Below are positions 57,401 through 64,000 of a stretch of DNA of 64,000 bases, piece after piece; position 1 is the first letter of the stretch; each line of letters opens with the position of its first letter. The DNA is from Apoderus coryli. Its lineage: Eukaryota; Arthropoda; Insecta; Coleoptera; Attelabidae. The notes beneath the pieces are model-generated. The model ran no database searches. It worked only from the letters and a program-made list of their open reading frames with translations, and was not told the origin of the DNA. The DNA lies in contig OU452208.1 in assembly GCA_911728435.2 (NCBI GenBank), forward strand, positions 3,534,001-3,598,000. Direction: 5' to 3'. The translations under genes and the position numbers were made by a program.

Positions 57401-59281
57401 ATGAATGTCTACATCAAGGAGTGACACCTTCAAAGTGGAACAACGCCACTATAGTAATAATGCACAAGAAGGGGAACATTGGTAATCTAGCAAATTACAG
57501 ACCCATTAGTCTCCTATCTCACTTGTATAAACTATTTATGAAGATCATTGCTAAACGCCTAACTCCAAAATTAGATTTTTACCAGCCGAAAGAACAGGCA
57601 GGATTTCGAGCAGGGTACGGTACAAATGACCATTTACATACAATCAAGACCCTTATAGAAAAATCAACACAATATAATAAACCTCTCATCCTTGTTTTCG
57701 TAGACTATGAAAAAGCTTTTGACTCAATCAGCCAACAACATATGCTCAAATCATTAACAGACTGCAGAATTGATTACAGGTACATTGCACTGATTAAGGG
57801 TATATATGAGAAAGCAACGGCGTGTGTAAGATTACATAAAAACACAAGAACATTCCGAATAGAACAAGGTGTACGTCAAGGAGATACCCTCTCTCCAAAG
57901 CTGTTCACCACACTGCTCGAATATGCCTGTAAGAAAATCGAATGGGGGGAAATGGGCCTAAATATAGACGGTGAAAGATTAAATAACTTAAGATTTGCAG
58001 ACGATATCGTCCTTATCACCGACCGTATAGATCAAGCGTCCATGATGTTGGAAAAATTATACAATGCTTCAAGGGAAGTTGGCCTAAAAATTAACTTTGC
58101 AAAGACGCAAGTCATGACAAACCTAGTCCCCAGTGAAAACATAACTGTTGGAAGCAAATCTATTGAACAGGTCACCGCCTACAAATATTTGGGTCATGAG
58201 ATCCGAATAGGACGGGACAACCAGACGTGCGAACTTCTCCGGAGAGTAGGCTTGGGGTGGACATCTTTTGGAAGATTAAAGTATGTTTTCAAGTCGGATA
58301 TTCCCATCAGTCTAAAACGAAAAGTATACAATCAATGCGTATTGCCAGTGATGACATACGGAGCCGAAACATTGACGCTTACAAAAAAGTCAGCAAAGAA
58401 ACTGCGTGTCACCCAACGGGCGATGGAGAGGGCTATTCTGGGTATTTCCCTCAGAGACCGAATACCAAACGAGATTATTCGCCAAAGAACAGGTGTTATA
58501 GATGTAATCGAAAAAATAACAACTTTAAAGTGGAACTGGGCCGGCCACGTAGCTAGAAGAACTGACGGAAGATGGTCTAAAAAACTATTGGAGTGGCGCC
58601 CGAGGCACGAAGCTTATCGTAGTAGAGGGCGCCCCCCCACACGATGGACCGATGACATCAAAAGAATCTGTGGTAATTGGATACAAATGGCTCAAGTTGG
58701 AGAAGCGTGGCAAAATAAACGAGAGGCTTATGTTCAGCAGTGGACTACTATAGCTGAGTGATGATGATGATGATGACCTGCAACTAGTGCAAATATTACA
58801 ATAAATTTATCTTAAGGAGAATGATATATTGGTCGGTTTTGACGACTCATTTTTCTTTAATTAAAATATGGTTTTCAAAACATTTCTTTGCATAATTTAG
58901 GCTGAACTCTGTATTAAAATTTTGCCAACGATACTCTTTGTATTCAGTTCAGTTCTTTGAAGTAAAATATTTGCATAATATTTTTTCTCTATTTCCATGA
59001 TGGCTTTATAATCTTTTATGGCATAATTTCATCTGCACTCCTTATTATTGCGATTATTTGTGCTATAACTTTTTCCTGCGACGCATTTTTCTTGTAGAAC
59101 TTAACAGAATTTCGCCTGTAGTCATTTCATTATCTACTAAAGATCGATCGCTAAATATAAATAGATGAGAATTACTTTCAAAAGTTATAATTCTGTGTTA
59201 TTAATTTGACAGGTGGTGTGTGACAAAGGTGTAGTTCCGTTTGACGTTTATCAAGCTGCAATAAAAATTAAATGTATTTAA
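42042..59281 (+). CDS. Gene B: five-exon DUF4804/MavL-like protein, 486 aa
   Basis: Joined exons 42042-42489, 47851-48445, 52146-52324, 52828-52997 and 59213-59281 give one open 486-codon frame, with phases 1, 2, 1, 0 as in gene A. Signatures are kept: GVIIGMIGTRL, VHVVGLGLGVW, SYAWDGNALPGNEFW, SGDSAAAASTQI and HNPHINP. The ATG at 42042 (ATTACCATGG, a good initiation context) lies 9 bases after a strong acceptor, TTATTTATTTCGCAG, so the 5' UTR is probably spliced. The role suggested by the family is handling of ADP-ribosylated protein, by analogy with MavL; not shown here. The C-terminus is 18 residues shorter than in gene A. An optional extra exon may exist at 52401. Confidence 0.85.
42780..44065 (+). 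mobile_element. LINE (Jockey/CR1-type) in gene B intron 1
   Basis: Starts inside the polymerase with LGVLFDLTSAFDVVDKDFL, then FGTPQGSILEPLLFLLYIND (42989), a frameshift at the expected ADD site (ADDTTI-like text near 43075), then SAKLLGVYVDPRLSWMSHVD (43285) and a C-terminal domain open to 43880. It ends AATAAAGATATTATTATTATTATTA near 44063. The expected GP of PQGSILGP is EP. 5'-truncated and frameshifted, so inactive. Confidence 0.87.
44066..45200. other. Intronic spacer, no gene seen
   Basis: No coding block. CTGTCCACCCTTAATGGAATACCC at 44678 resembles the end of a Tc1/mariner-like element, but no second end was found. Confidence 0.45.
45203..47253 (-). mobile_element. Tc1/mariner-like transposon with ~445-bp inverted arms
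   Basis: Begins CAGGGTGTC and ends GACACCCTG. The left arm (45203-45650) and right arm (46808-47253) are long imperfect inverted repeats, sharing for example GGTCAATCCGTTAACCACAG (left) and CTGTGGTTAACGGATTGACC (right). The centre carries a broken transposase. TA precedes the left end; the right flank reads TCTA, so the duplication is imperfect. It lies in intron 1 of gene B. Confidence 0.8.
46027..46338 (-). pseudogene. Tc1/mariner-type (IS630-like) transposase fragment
   Basis: Reads VDVVDNFFLGPVILPGNLTG, then NIWFQLDGAPAHFANN, where the D of QxDGAPAH is the second catalytic Asp, then RWIGRGQDALVKWPPRYPDL with the last catalytic acid region. The first catalytic Asp region (TDE) is not in this frame. 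Stops and shifts before and after show inactivation. Confidence 0.75.
47254..47850. other. Intronic spacer, no gene seen
   Basis: Includes several TTTATTTG / CAAATAAAT variants between 47380 and 47590 that look like a short degenerate local repeat. No coding content. Confidence 0.45.
47851..48445 (+). CDS. Gene B exon 2
   Basis: Acceptor GATTAATTTCAG. Residues 151-347 contain YLSYDEIKLSAFLSVSSYTY, EEEGVIIGMIGTRL, NGYGSN and VHVVGLGLGVW. The donor is ATCAA|GTAAGT (phase 2). Four codons shorter than gene A exon 2, mainly between NGYG and the FDN block. Confidence 0.9.
49495..49540. mobile_element. Tiny TAA-rich insertion in the minisatellite
   Basis: A TAATAATAA run plus AAAGGCCTTTATTTTTTTT splits a unit that elsewhere reads CATCGTGTATGACATTT. 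It resembles an extremely truncated LINE 3' end. Confidence 0.5.
51708..51753 (-). mobile_element. 46-bp retroposed insertion with target duplication
   Basis: A poly-T-headed insert lies between two copies of CTTCAAGTGT (51698-51707 and 51754-51763). This is the hallmark of a very short LINE-mediated insertion on the minus strand. Confidence 0.65.
52146..52324 (+). CDS. Gene B exon 3
   Basis: 179 nt after TTTCACTTACAG, ending at GTAATT. Encodes TRLNAVSDICLSYIKVDDCG, then HILKRNPHEKL, matching gene A exon 3 codon for codon. Phase 2 in, phase 1 out. Confidence 0.9.
52401..52478 (+). other. Possible cassette exon, 26 codons
   Basis: Lies between AATTAAG and GCAG|GTGCTAAG. If spliced it enters and leaves in phase 1 and adds 26 residues (GTVTVGEVIVGEEEYRNFGP and six more) between exons 3 and 4 without breaking the frame. 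Gene A has no counterpart. The last 19 bases lie in the hairpin arm starting at 52460. It may instead be a transposon scrap. Confidence 0.35.
52460..52588. repeat. 45-bp inverted repeat with 39-nt loop
   Basis: 52460-52504 and 52544-52588 are reverse complements with one mismatch. The loop ends pair again (GACAGTTC at 52514 and GAACTGTC at 52539). In RNA this would form a long hairpin burying the candidate donor at 52479. Confidence 0.85.
52828..52997 (+). CDS. Gene B exon 4
   Basis: 170 nt from ATTACTTTCAG to AAG|GTAAAT. Encodes KLLIVSYAWDGNALPGNEFW, then LDGSGDSAAAASTQIAEI and HNPHINP. All acidic and Asn residues conserved in gene A exon 4 are kept. Upstream in-frame sequence before the acceptor (EGTIHSVLLS) is intronic by comparison with gene A. 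Confidence 0.9.
53340..55865 (+). mobile_element. Decayed Ty3/Gypsy pol in gene B intron 4
   Basis: No LTRs were found. Pieces of pol appear in order: NEYRLDYRKLN (about 53430), LYLDDMLIPG (about 53670, polymerase active site), KLSKCEFGKDRIEYLGFI (about 53770), RNase H in an open frame at 54002-54562 (ELHTDASAQGLAAILLQ, ELSAVIWAM, HVDALSRAP), an integrase zinc-region remnant (LNAHFGTERVIKK), and integrase core pieces LVIIDNLTKFTQL, INDRGTSFTS and HPQANGMTERVNR (54919-55200). Numerous stops show it is inactive. It is not closely similar to the complete element at 10358. Confidence 0.88.
56023..58761 (+). CDS. RTE endonuclease-reverse transcriptase, about 912 codons open
   Basis: Apurinic-type endonuclease: KWDILGLCETR, VYAPTSTHSEDEIENFY, FIIGDFNAKLG, NEIDYIVS and GSDHRMVRA (about residues 5-220). 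Reverse transcriptase: LANYRPISLLSHLYKLFMKI (about 490), LVFVDYEKAFDSI, GVRQGDTLSPKLF and LRFADDIVLI (about 650-660), then an RTE C-terminal domain (GHVARRTDGRWSKKLLEWRP near 845). The frame is unbroken to TGA, so decay has been slight, but the missing endonuclease start makes it non-autonomous. The first codons at 56023-56034 may be host sequence. Such proteins are often misnamed craniofacial development protein 2. Confidence 0.88.
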   Translation: MHIKWDILGLCETRRKGEAERTLQSGNVLYYKGDENMSEGGVGFLVHKRHKDSIVQFEYVSLRVAFMVLKLNDRYSLKIIQVYAPTSTHSEDEIENFYEDITKAIEKVRTHFTFIIGDFNAKLGHKADDNETAMGSFGFGNRNDRGTMLLDYLLQHNLFPMNSFFKKKPNRKWTWASPDGTTKNEIDYIVSDNKHIVHDVQVLNSISIGSDHRMVRAIIEINIKRERSKLISKVRNLGWNPIDNSDEYRDALKNDLDGIENLGTDVENLNEKICTALQETRKRYEPKRREKEEKLSRGTKQLLTKRRELKNKYTTNNEELRQLNKEISKAIRKDTRKFNTEKINTVIENNKSLKVLRRNLKVGKHNICKLENKAGQVTTNKDEIVKIVENFYEELYRKPDEEEVPIPRILNQGSEDVPDITYCEVRKAVSEMKNNKSPGEDEAVKEGGHIVIKALCKLFNECLHQGVTPSKWNNATIVIMHKKGNIGNLANYRPISLLSHLYKLFMKIIAKRLTPKLDFYQPKEQAGFRAGYGTNDHLHTIKTLIEKSTQYNKPLILVFVDYEKAFDSISQQHMLKSLTDCRIDYRYIALIKGIYEKATACVRLHKNTRTFRIEQGVRQGDTLSPKLFTTLLEYACKKIEWGEMGLNIDGERLNNLRFADDIVLITDRIDQASMMLEKLYNASREVGLKINFAKTQVMTNLVPSENITVGSKSIEQVTAYKYLGHEIRIGRDNQTCELLRRVGLGWTSFGRLKYVFKSDIPISLKRKVYNQCVLPVMTYGAETLTLTKKSAKKLRVTQRAMERAILGISLRDRIPNEIIRQRTGVIDVIEKITTLKWNWAGHVARRTDGRWSKKLLEWRPRHEAYRSRGRPPTRWTDDIKRICGNWIQMAQVGEAWQNKREAYVQQWTTIAE
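56035..58775 (+). mobile_element. RTE-type LINE, 5'-truncated
   Basis: Starts within the endonuclease domain and ends in the TGATGATGATGATGATGA tail typical of RTE elements directly after the stop. It lies in intron 4 of gene B, sense. The 5' cut removed the untranslated region and the first part of the endonuclease. No clear target duplication was found. Confidence 0.9.
59213..59281 (+). CDS. Gene B exon 5 (terminal)
   Basis: After TTAATTTGACAG; encodes VVCDKGVVPFDVYQAAIKIK, Cys, Ile and TAA. Matches the first 22 codons of gene A exon 5 (VVSEKGIVPFDVYRADIK). Intron 4 is 6.2 kb here against 77 bp in gene A, owing to transposon insertion. Confidence 0.87.
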   Translation: MVCDKGVVPFDVYQAAIKIKCI

Positions 59282-60940
59282 CAAAATCAATCAATATTAT
59301 GATGGCAAATATATTTATATTTTGTTGATACATACTGCTTTGTGTTTTTTTTATCTTACCGACCTAAAAATCCAGCTGAATTTATTAAAATAATAATTCC
59401 TAAATATACATATACGAGTACCTACAAACCCTCGTACAAAAGACACTTCCACCCTCAGAAAAATGAATAAGTTCGGACGCAGACAGAGTTTCTGAAGAAC
59501 TGGATGTAAATGTCATATTTTTTGCAAGCTCAGGCGTAGACGCTAATCCAGAGGATAATCTGTTAAAAAATATTTTCAATAAATTGTAATATTTCTAATC
59601 GCACAAAAATATTAACTTACTGAACATAGCGAACAGGAATGGCTGTGTGCGATATGCATGTTTGTGTTCCAAAAATTCTAATGTCTTTTTGGTTGAAATG
59701 TTGTGAGCAAACATAAGAACTTTTAGTGACCCTTTCAAAACTTAAACCAAGAGAAGTACACCACCATGTATTTATTAAGAAATTATGAAATATAAAGCAT
59801 TTTTGAATTTACAATTATTTTTGTTTATTATATTACTGTCTATTTTGCAACTGTGTATAATATATTTAAACAACTCATGTTAACTACTATCTCTGCAAAA
59901 TCCCAAAATCTACGCCATTGTACTTACTTGTGACACGTAACCTTACTCGGAAAATCACTCGACATGCAAACTAAGCACTTTTTTCTCCTCATTATTTATA
60001 GGAAACCCAGTTTTACACACTACAAATGCAGTAAAGTGGAAGAGTCTCGTAAAATTCACTTAATTCGCGTTATAAAACTGTACGAAGCACTACTAACACC
60101 CCAGACGTCAACGTGACGTGTAAATATAAACAAATCCCTCCGCGGGGTAGCCACACATTTATATCCGTAGAACTGTGTTTTTGTGAATCATATTATATTT
60201 GATTGATTTAAATATTTTATGAACATGTAATGGAAGCCGAATACAAAAAGAAATATTATAAATATTGTATAGTTCTGCAATGTAAGAACACTGTGACCAA
60301 CCCTAATAAAAATTTACACTGGGATGTGAAATACGAGTTCTGATTCTATGAATAAAACGAACAATTGGCAACAGTGTTAGATTTTATTAGTAAAAATGTA
60401 AAGGTTATGGAAGGCTACAAACATTTTTGTGATTAGTTTCTTGTTACGCCACTTCTATTTTTATTTATTTTTCTGAGGTTTGCAATAATTAAAGTGGCAG
60501 TAAAAAACATAAATTACCGGTCGAGAGATATTCTAAAAGTTCTCTTTCTTGTTTCTACTGATCCCTAAAAAGTCTGAAATTGAAAATCTACTTACAAATT
60601 AATTAATGATTGAATTTTAAATTTCTCGTTTCAATTATTAATTATTGTAAGTTTGTGTAGGTATCTACTATCAGAATATATGCGTATAAATGCGGATTCT
60701 GGTTAATCGCTTGAATTGAAAACAATCGACTAAAATAGTGTTTATTTTTCGCTCGGTATACCACGTGGTGCCATGTCTCTTTAAACTTTAAAATTAACAG
60801 GTATTTTTATCAATCAAACCTATTTGTCACCGAATTTTTTCACATCACAAAAGTATATTTATACTAGTAGGTATTTTGTTATTTGTTTTTAATTTATTTT
60901 CTATTATGATAATTATTATTATTTAATTATTTAAAAAACT
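59282..60940. other. Spacer downstream of gene B, no gene seen
   Basis: No coding block or recognised repeat. No convincing poly-A signal close to the gene B stop. Confidence 0.45.
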
Positions 60941-60944
60941 AATA

Positions 60945-61071
60945 ATGGCACTAGAAAATAACGACATAATAGAAATTAGCAATGTTACGATTAAACGTGA
61001 TAGCAGCTGCAATGTAATAAACGAAAATATTCCAAACCAAGATATTATCAACCAAAACACATCAAATAAAG
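60945..61071 (+). CDS. Possible first coding exon of an unidentified gene
   Basis: ATG at 60945 (AATAATGG) opens 42 codons of polar, acidic, Asn-rich sequence starting MALENNDIIEISNVTIKRD and ending AAAG|GTAGGT, a good donor in phase 1. No acceptor with a matching frame was found before 64000. Composition is more protein-like than the surrounding random frames, but the family is unknown. Confidence 0.3.
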
Positions 61072-61681
61072 GTAGGTATGTGAACAATATTATGTAAAAC
61101 ACATTACTTAAAGTTAATACCAATGTAAGTACGTTAGAATTTCATAGTATTTTGATTATACAGGGTGGTTGCATGTAATTAAGCAATTATTTATACTTCC
61201 TAAAAATCTTCAACACAGTTGGTTGTCAGATATAGTCAGTTAGCTATGTTGTCGAGGACAAATGGACCAAAAATTGAAAGATACGAAAAAAAGTGATTCT
61301 TGATAACAATAATTGCTTGTCGAAAAAATACGAACTACTATGAAAAAAATTATTTTTATTAAACGTCTCAAAAAGGCATAAACATAAAATTAACCAAATT
61401 AAGATATTTCATGTATAATTATGTTATACGTATCTCCATCCGTTTTGACATAAAATTTCAAAACGGCTGGAGATAGGTATAACATAAAAATGCCAAAACG
61501 TTCAAGCTCAGCAAAGCTGATTTTCACCAAGGACTTAGTATACCTAATATACAAATAAAAAAAATATATTAAAAAACATAGAAAGAAGCTAATAATAAAC
61601 TACAAAAATAATAATCATAAAAATTTAGACTATAATTGTATAATCAAACTCAAACTGCTTCCCAAGCACAAATAATTACGG

Positions 61682-62467
61682 TCATATAGCATTAGAATCA
61701 ATGAGAGTAGCCTGCTCAGCAAACAATTTTTTGTATATGAGTCTTTTAAATTTTGCATTAGGGAAGGCTTTAAAATGAGGATCAATTTCATTATATAGCT
61801 TGGCCAAGTTATAGCTGAAGGACCTCCGAAACATGGTTGTTCGATGCTGCGGAACAGTAATTATGTCCTTGCGTCGGACGTTCACATTGTGAACATCAGT
61901 GCGGTAGGTAATCTTTTGAAACAAATATGCCGGAGTTTTAGATAAAATAATTTTGTGAAAAAGGACCAACGAATGTAACTTTCTTCTATTGGCCATATTA
62001 AGCCATTTGATGGTGGACAGGGTGTAAGAGATTCGGTCGTATTTTCTTATCCCAAAAATTAAGCGCAAACATGAGTTCTGGAGCCGCTGAACACGTCCAG
62101 AATCAATCTTCGTGAGGCATGGGACATACACATAATCACAGTAATTCATGCGTGATAGCACGAGCAACTCGCACAATAACTTTTTCAAATCAACAGAGAG
62201 CAGATGTCTGACACCGTAGATGTTCTTTAGGTTAGCGAAACCTATCTGTATTTTACTTGTTATGTGCTGTGAAAATCTGAGTCCACTATCAATAACAAGT
62301 CCCAAACTCTTAGCCCGATCGGACACCTGAATGCCGATTCCTTGAATTGACAGTTGAATATCAGAGTCCATAGGAAGGCCGAAAAATAAGGCAGTAGACA
62401 TTGCCGGATTAATTTTGAGATCGTGGCGTTCCGACAACTCAGCCAATGACTCCAGATCAAGATGCAT
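61682..62467 (-). pseudogene. LINE polymerase C-terminal fragment
   Basis: A 261-codon open frame starts inside the post-ADD region (ELSERHDLKINPAMSTALFF, then SLGLVIDSGLRFSQHI) and runs through the C-terminal domain typical of Jockey/CR1-type LINEs (RVQRLQNSCLRLIFGIRKYD, NYDxx-type ends). The polymerase active site itself is cut off at the 5' side. Its open state suggests a fairly recent truncated insertion. Confidence 0.8.
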
Positions 62468-62984
62468 GAAATATCTTAATGTTATCAGTTAAATGTTGAC
62501 ATGATTGGGTGATTTTTAATAACAATAATAATAACTATTGGAAAAAGTTGTTATTGTCAAAAAAGAATTAAGATTGTCAGATTTTTTATTAGTTTTCAAT
62601 TTCTATATTATATTGGTCAGTTAAAATCGTTTCAGTTTTGTATTTAGTTTGTTATTTTTCTTTATTAATAAATCGCGTTTATTTCAGTTTTCGTGGTTTA
62701 TTACGAATATCGTTGTAGTGAGTTAAACGGGTAGTTTGATTCGCAAATTACAACAACAGCAACTTTAAAGGCAAATTTTGGCAAAGATTTCTTGAAACTT
62801 TATAATGATATTGTCAATAAATAACAACTAGCCACGCGACAACTTGTGTTTATGTTTCACTTGTATTTAGTTTAAAAACATATTAGATACTGTCATTTCG
62901 TAATATAAATTTTACGGTTATACAAATATTTGTTATAAACGTAAAATTATCTAGTATTTATCTTAATTTTTACTTATTACTCAC

Positions 62985-63085
62985 CTAACAGGATCTTTGG
63001 GAAACCGAAAAAAATGTTTAGAGCAAGTGTACCGCTTATTGGGACAACATTTTGCAACACACACATGTCCTCCGTGATTATTCAT
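62985..63085 (-). pseudogene. THAP-domain half exon
   Basis: Minus-strand ATG at 63085 opens MNNHGGHVCVAKCCPNKR, then HFFRFPKDPVR, and ends GTTAG|GTGAGT. FRFPKDP is the conserved THAP core, here joined in one exon to a C-X3-C start; the exon at 4522 splits before it. The W and C-X2-H half was not found downstream. It may be a gene start whose later exons lie farther left, or a relic. Confidence 0.45.
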
Positions 63086-63358
63086 TGTATGAATCCCAAG
63101 ACACGTTAATAAAAATAAAATCCTTTTAATTCTCACGAACACTATACCAAAAACACAAAACACAGATTTAGATTTAAACACAATATTTATTTATCTCGTA
63201 CACGCCGACAATGAACTATATATTGAACACAGGAGTGAACTGTATCTATCTACGTCTATGCGATTATTTTGACGTTGTAACCCATAAGGACGGCTTGCAA
63301 ACGTGAAAGTCAGAATACTGTATTATTTATTATACTGTGATTATACTATATCTATATA

Positions 63359-64000
63359 CAGGGTGTCCCAAAAAACATTCTCCACCCTTTGAAGGTAGAA
63401 TCTACGACCCAAAATTAGGCGAAAACCACTTGTGTCAAAACTTCGAAAAATGTCTCCTTATGAAATTATGACCATTTTGAATATTGAAATTAGACAAATC
63501 TTTCACTTTGAATTAATAATTTAAATCTGGTCATCTTGATAAAAACAGATTTATGCAAAGAGAAAATCTGCATCCTTACCATCTAAAGCCGATTCAAGAA
63601 TTGCATCCTGGGGATAGTGAGTTGCGCTTATGATTTTGTAGATGTTTTTATAAATTGCCTGGACGCAAATGAAGACATTTTTAAACAAGTACTGTGGACT
63701 GATGAATCCCAATTTAACCAGCAAGGAATGTTCAATCAGCACAACTTGCATTGTTGGAATTACGAAAATCAGCACCAAAATAGAGAATCACATAAGCAAG
63801 CACGCTGGAGCTTAAATGTGTGGATTTGTCTGATGGGAAATAGGATAATAGAATCACAGTTTCTACCTAGGATACCAAACGCCGAAAACTATGCCAATTT
63901 TTGCGATAACAGATTACCAACTCATCTGGAAGAAGTTCCTTTAGTATACAGCGGCCAAATATTGTGTTTCAACATGATGGTGCAACTGCCCGTTATTCTC
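63359..64000 (+). mobile_element. Tc1/mariner-like transposon, cut by window end
   Basis: Begins CAGGGTGTCCC after TA, like the end at 45203. The + strand from about 63570 encodes transposase pieces: HPYHLKPIQELHPGDSELRL, VLWTDESQFNQQG (first catalytic Asp, near 63695), NLHCWNYENQH, ARWSLNVWICLMGNRIIESQ, and, after a frameshift, VFQHDGATARYS (second catalytic Asp, near 63975). The rest lies beyond the window. Confidence 0.82.

Overview
The window reads as nuclear DNA of an insect. It is strongly AT-rich, has spliced genes with very long introns, and is packed with typical insect transposons: Ty3/Gypsy, BEL/Pao, RNase H-bearing and Jockey/CR1-type LINEs, RTE, piggyBac, mariner/Tc1 and P-element/THAP relics. 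The species or order cannot be fixed from the sequence. There is no sign of bacterial or organellar origin.

The backbone is a tandem pair of paralogous five-exon host genes on the + strand. Gene A has exons at 6115-6556, 17001-17607, 19633-19811, 21653-21822 and 21900-22022 (506 codons). Gene B has exons at 42042-42489, 47851-48445, 52146-52324, 52828-52997 and 59213-59281 (486 codons). All junctions are GT-AG, intron phases are the same in both (1, 2, 1, 0), and exons 3 and 4 are equal in length. The family signatures match, from memory, the DUF4804 / MavL-like family known from Legionella and other bacteria, where MavL acts on ADP-ribosylated ubiquitin. The gene models are solid; the family name and function are inference.

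Layout. 1-6100: minus-strand LINE relic, piggyBac relic, and an internally deleted THAP/P-type transposon. 6115-22022: gene A. Its intron 1 holds a DNA element with a TTAGG-like array, an orphan THAP exon and a complete Ty3/Gypsy element (10358-16479). Intron 2 holds an RNase H LINE, and intron 3 a mariner relic and a foldback MITE. 22146-42000: LINEs, a small THAP gene or pseudogene on the minus strand, AT-rich DNA with inverted repeats, a complete BEL/Pao element (32502-39121), two tRNA-derived sequences and another LINE. 42042-59281: gene B. Its intron 1 holds a LINE and a Tc1/mariner-like transposon with arms of about 445 bp. Intron 2 holds a 3.3-kb minisatellite. Intron 3 holds a possible cassette exon overlapping a hairpin. 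Intron 4 holds a decayed Gypsy pol and an RTE LINE. 59282-64000: a possible first exon, a LINE 3' part, a THAP half-exon and the start of a Tc1/mariner-like transposon cut by the window edge.

Two LTR elements look very young: within each, the LTRs have equal length, look identical by eye, are flanked by perfect target duplications, and enclose long open reading frames. The two host genes have stayed open through all these insertions, which suggests selection to keep them.
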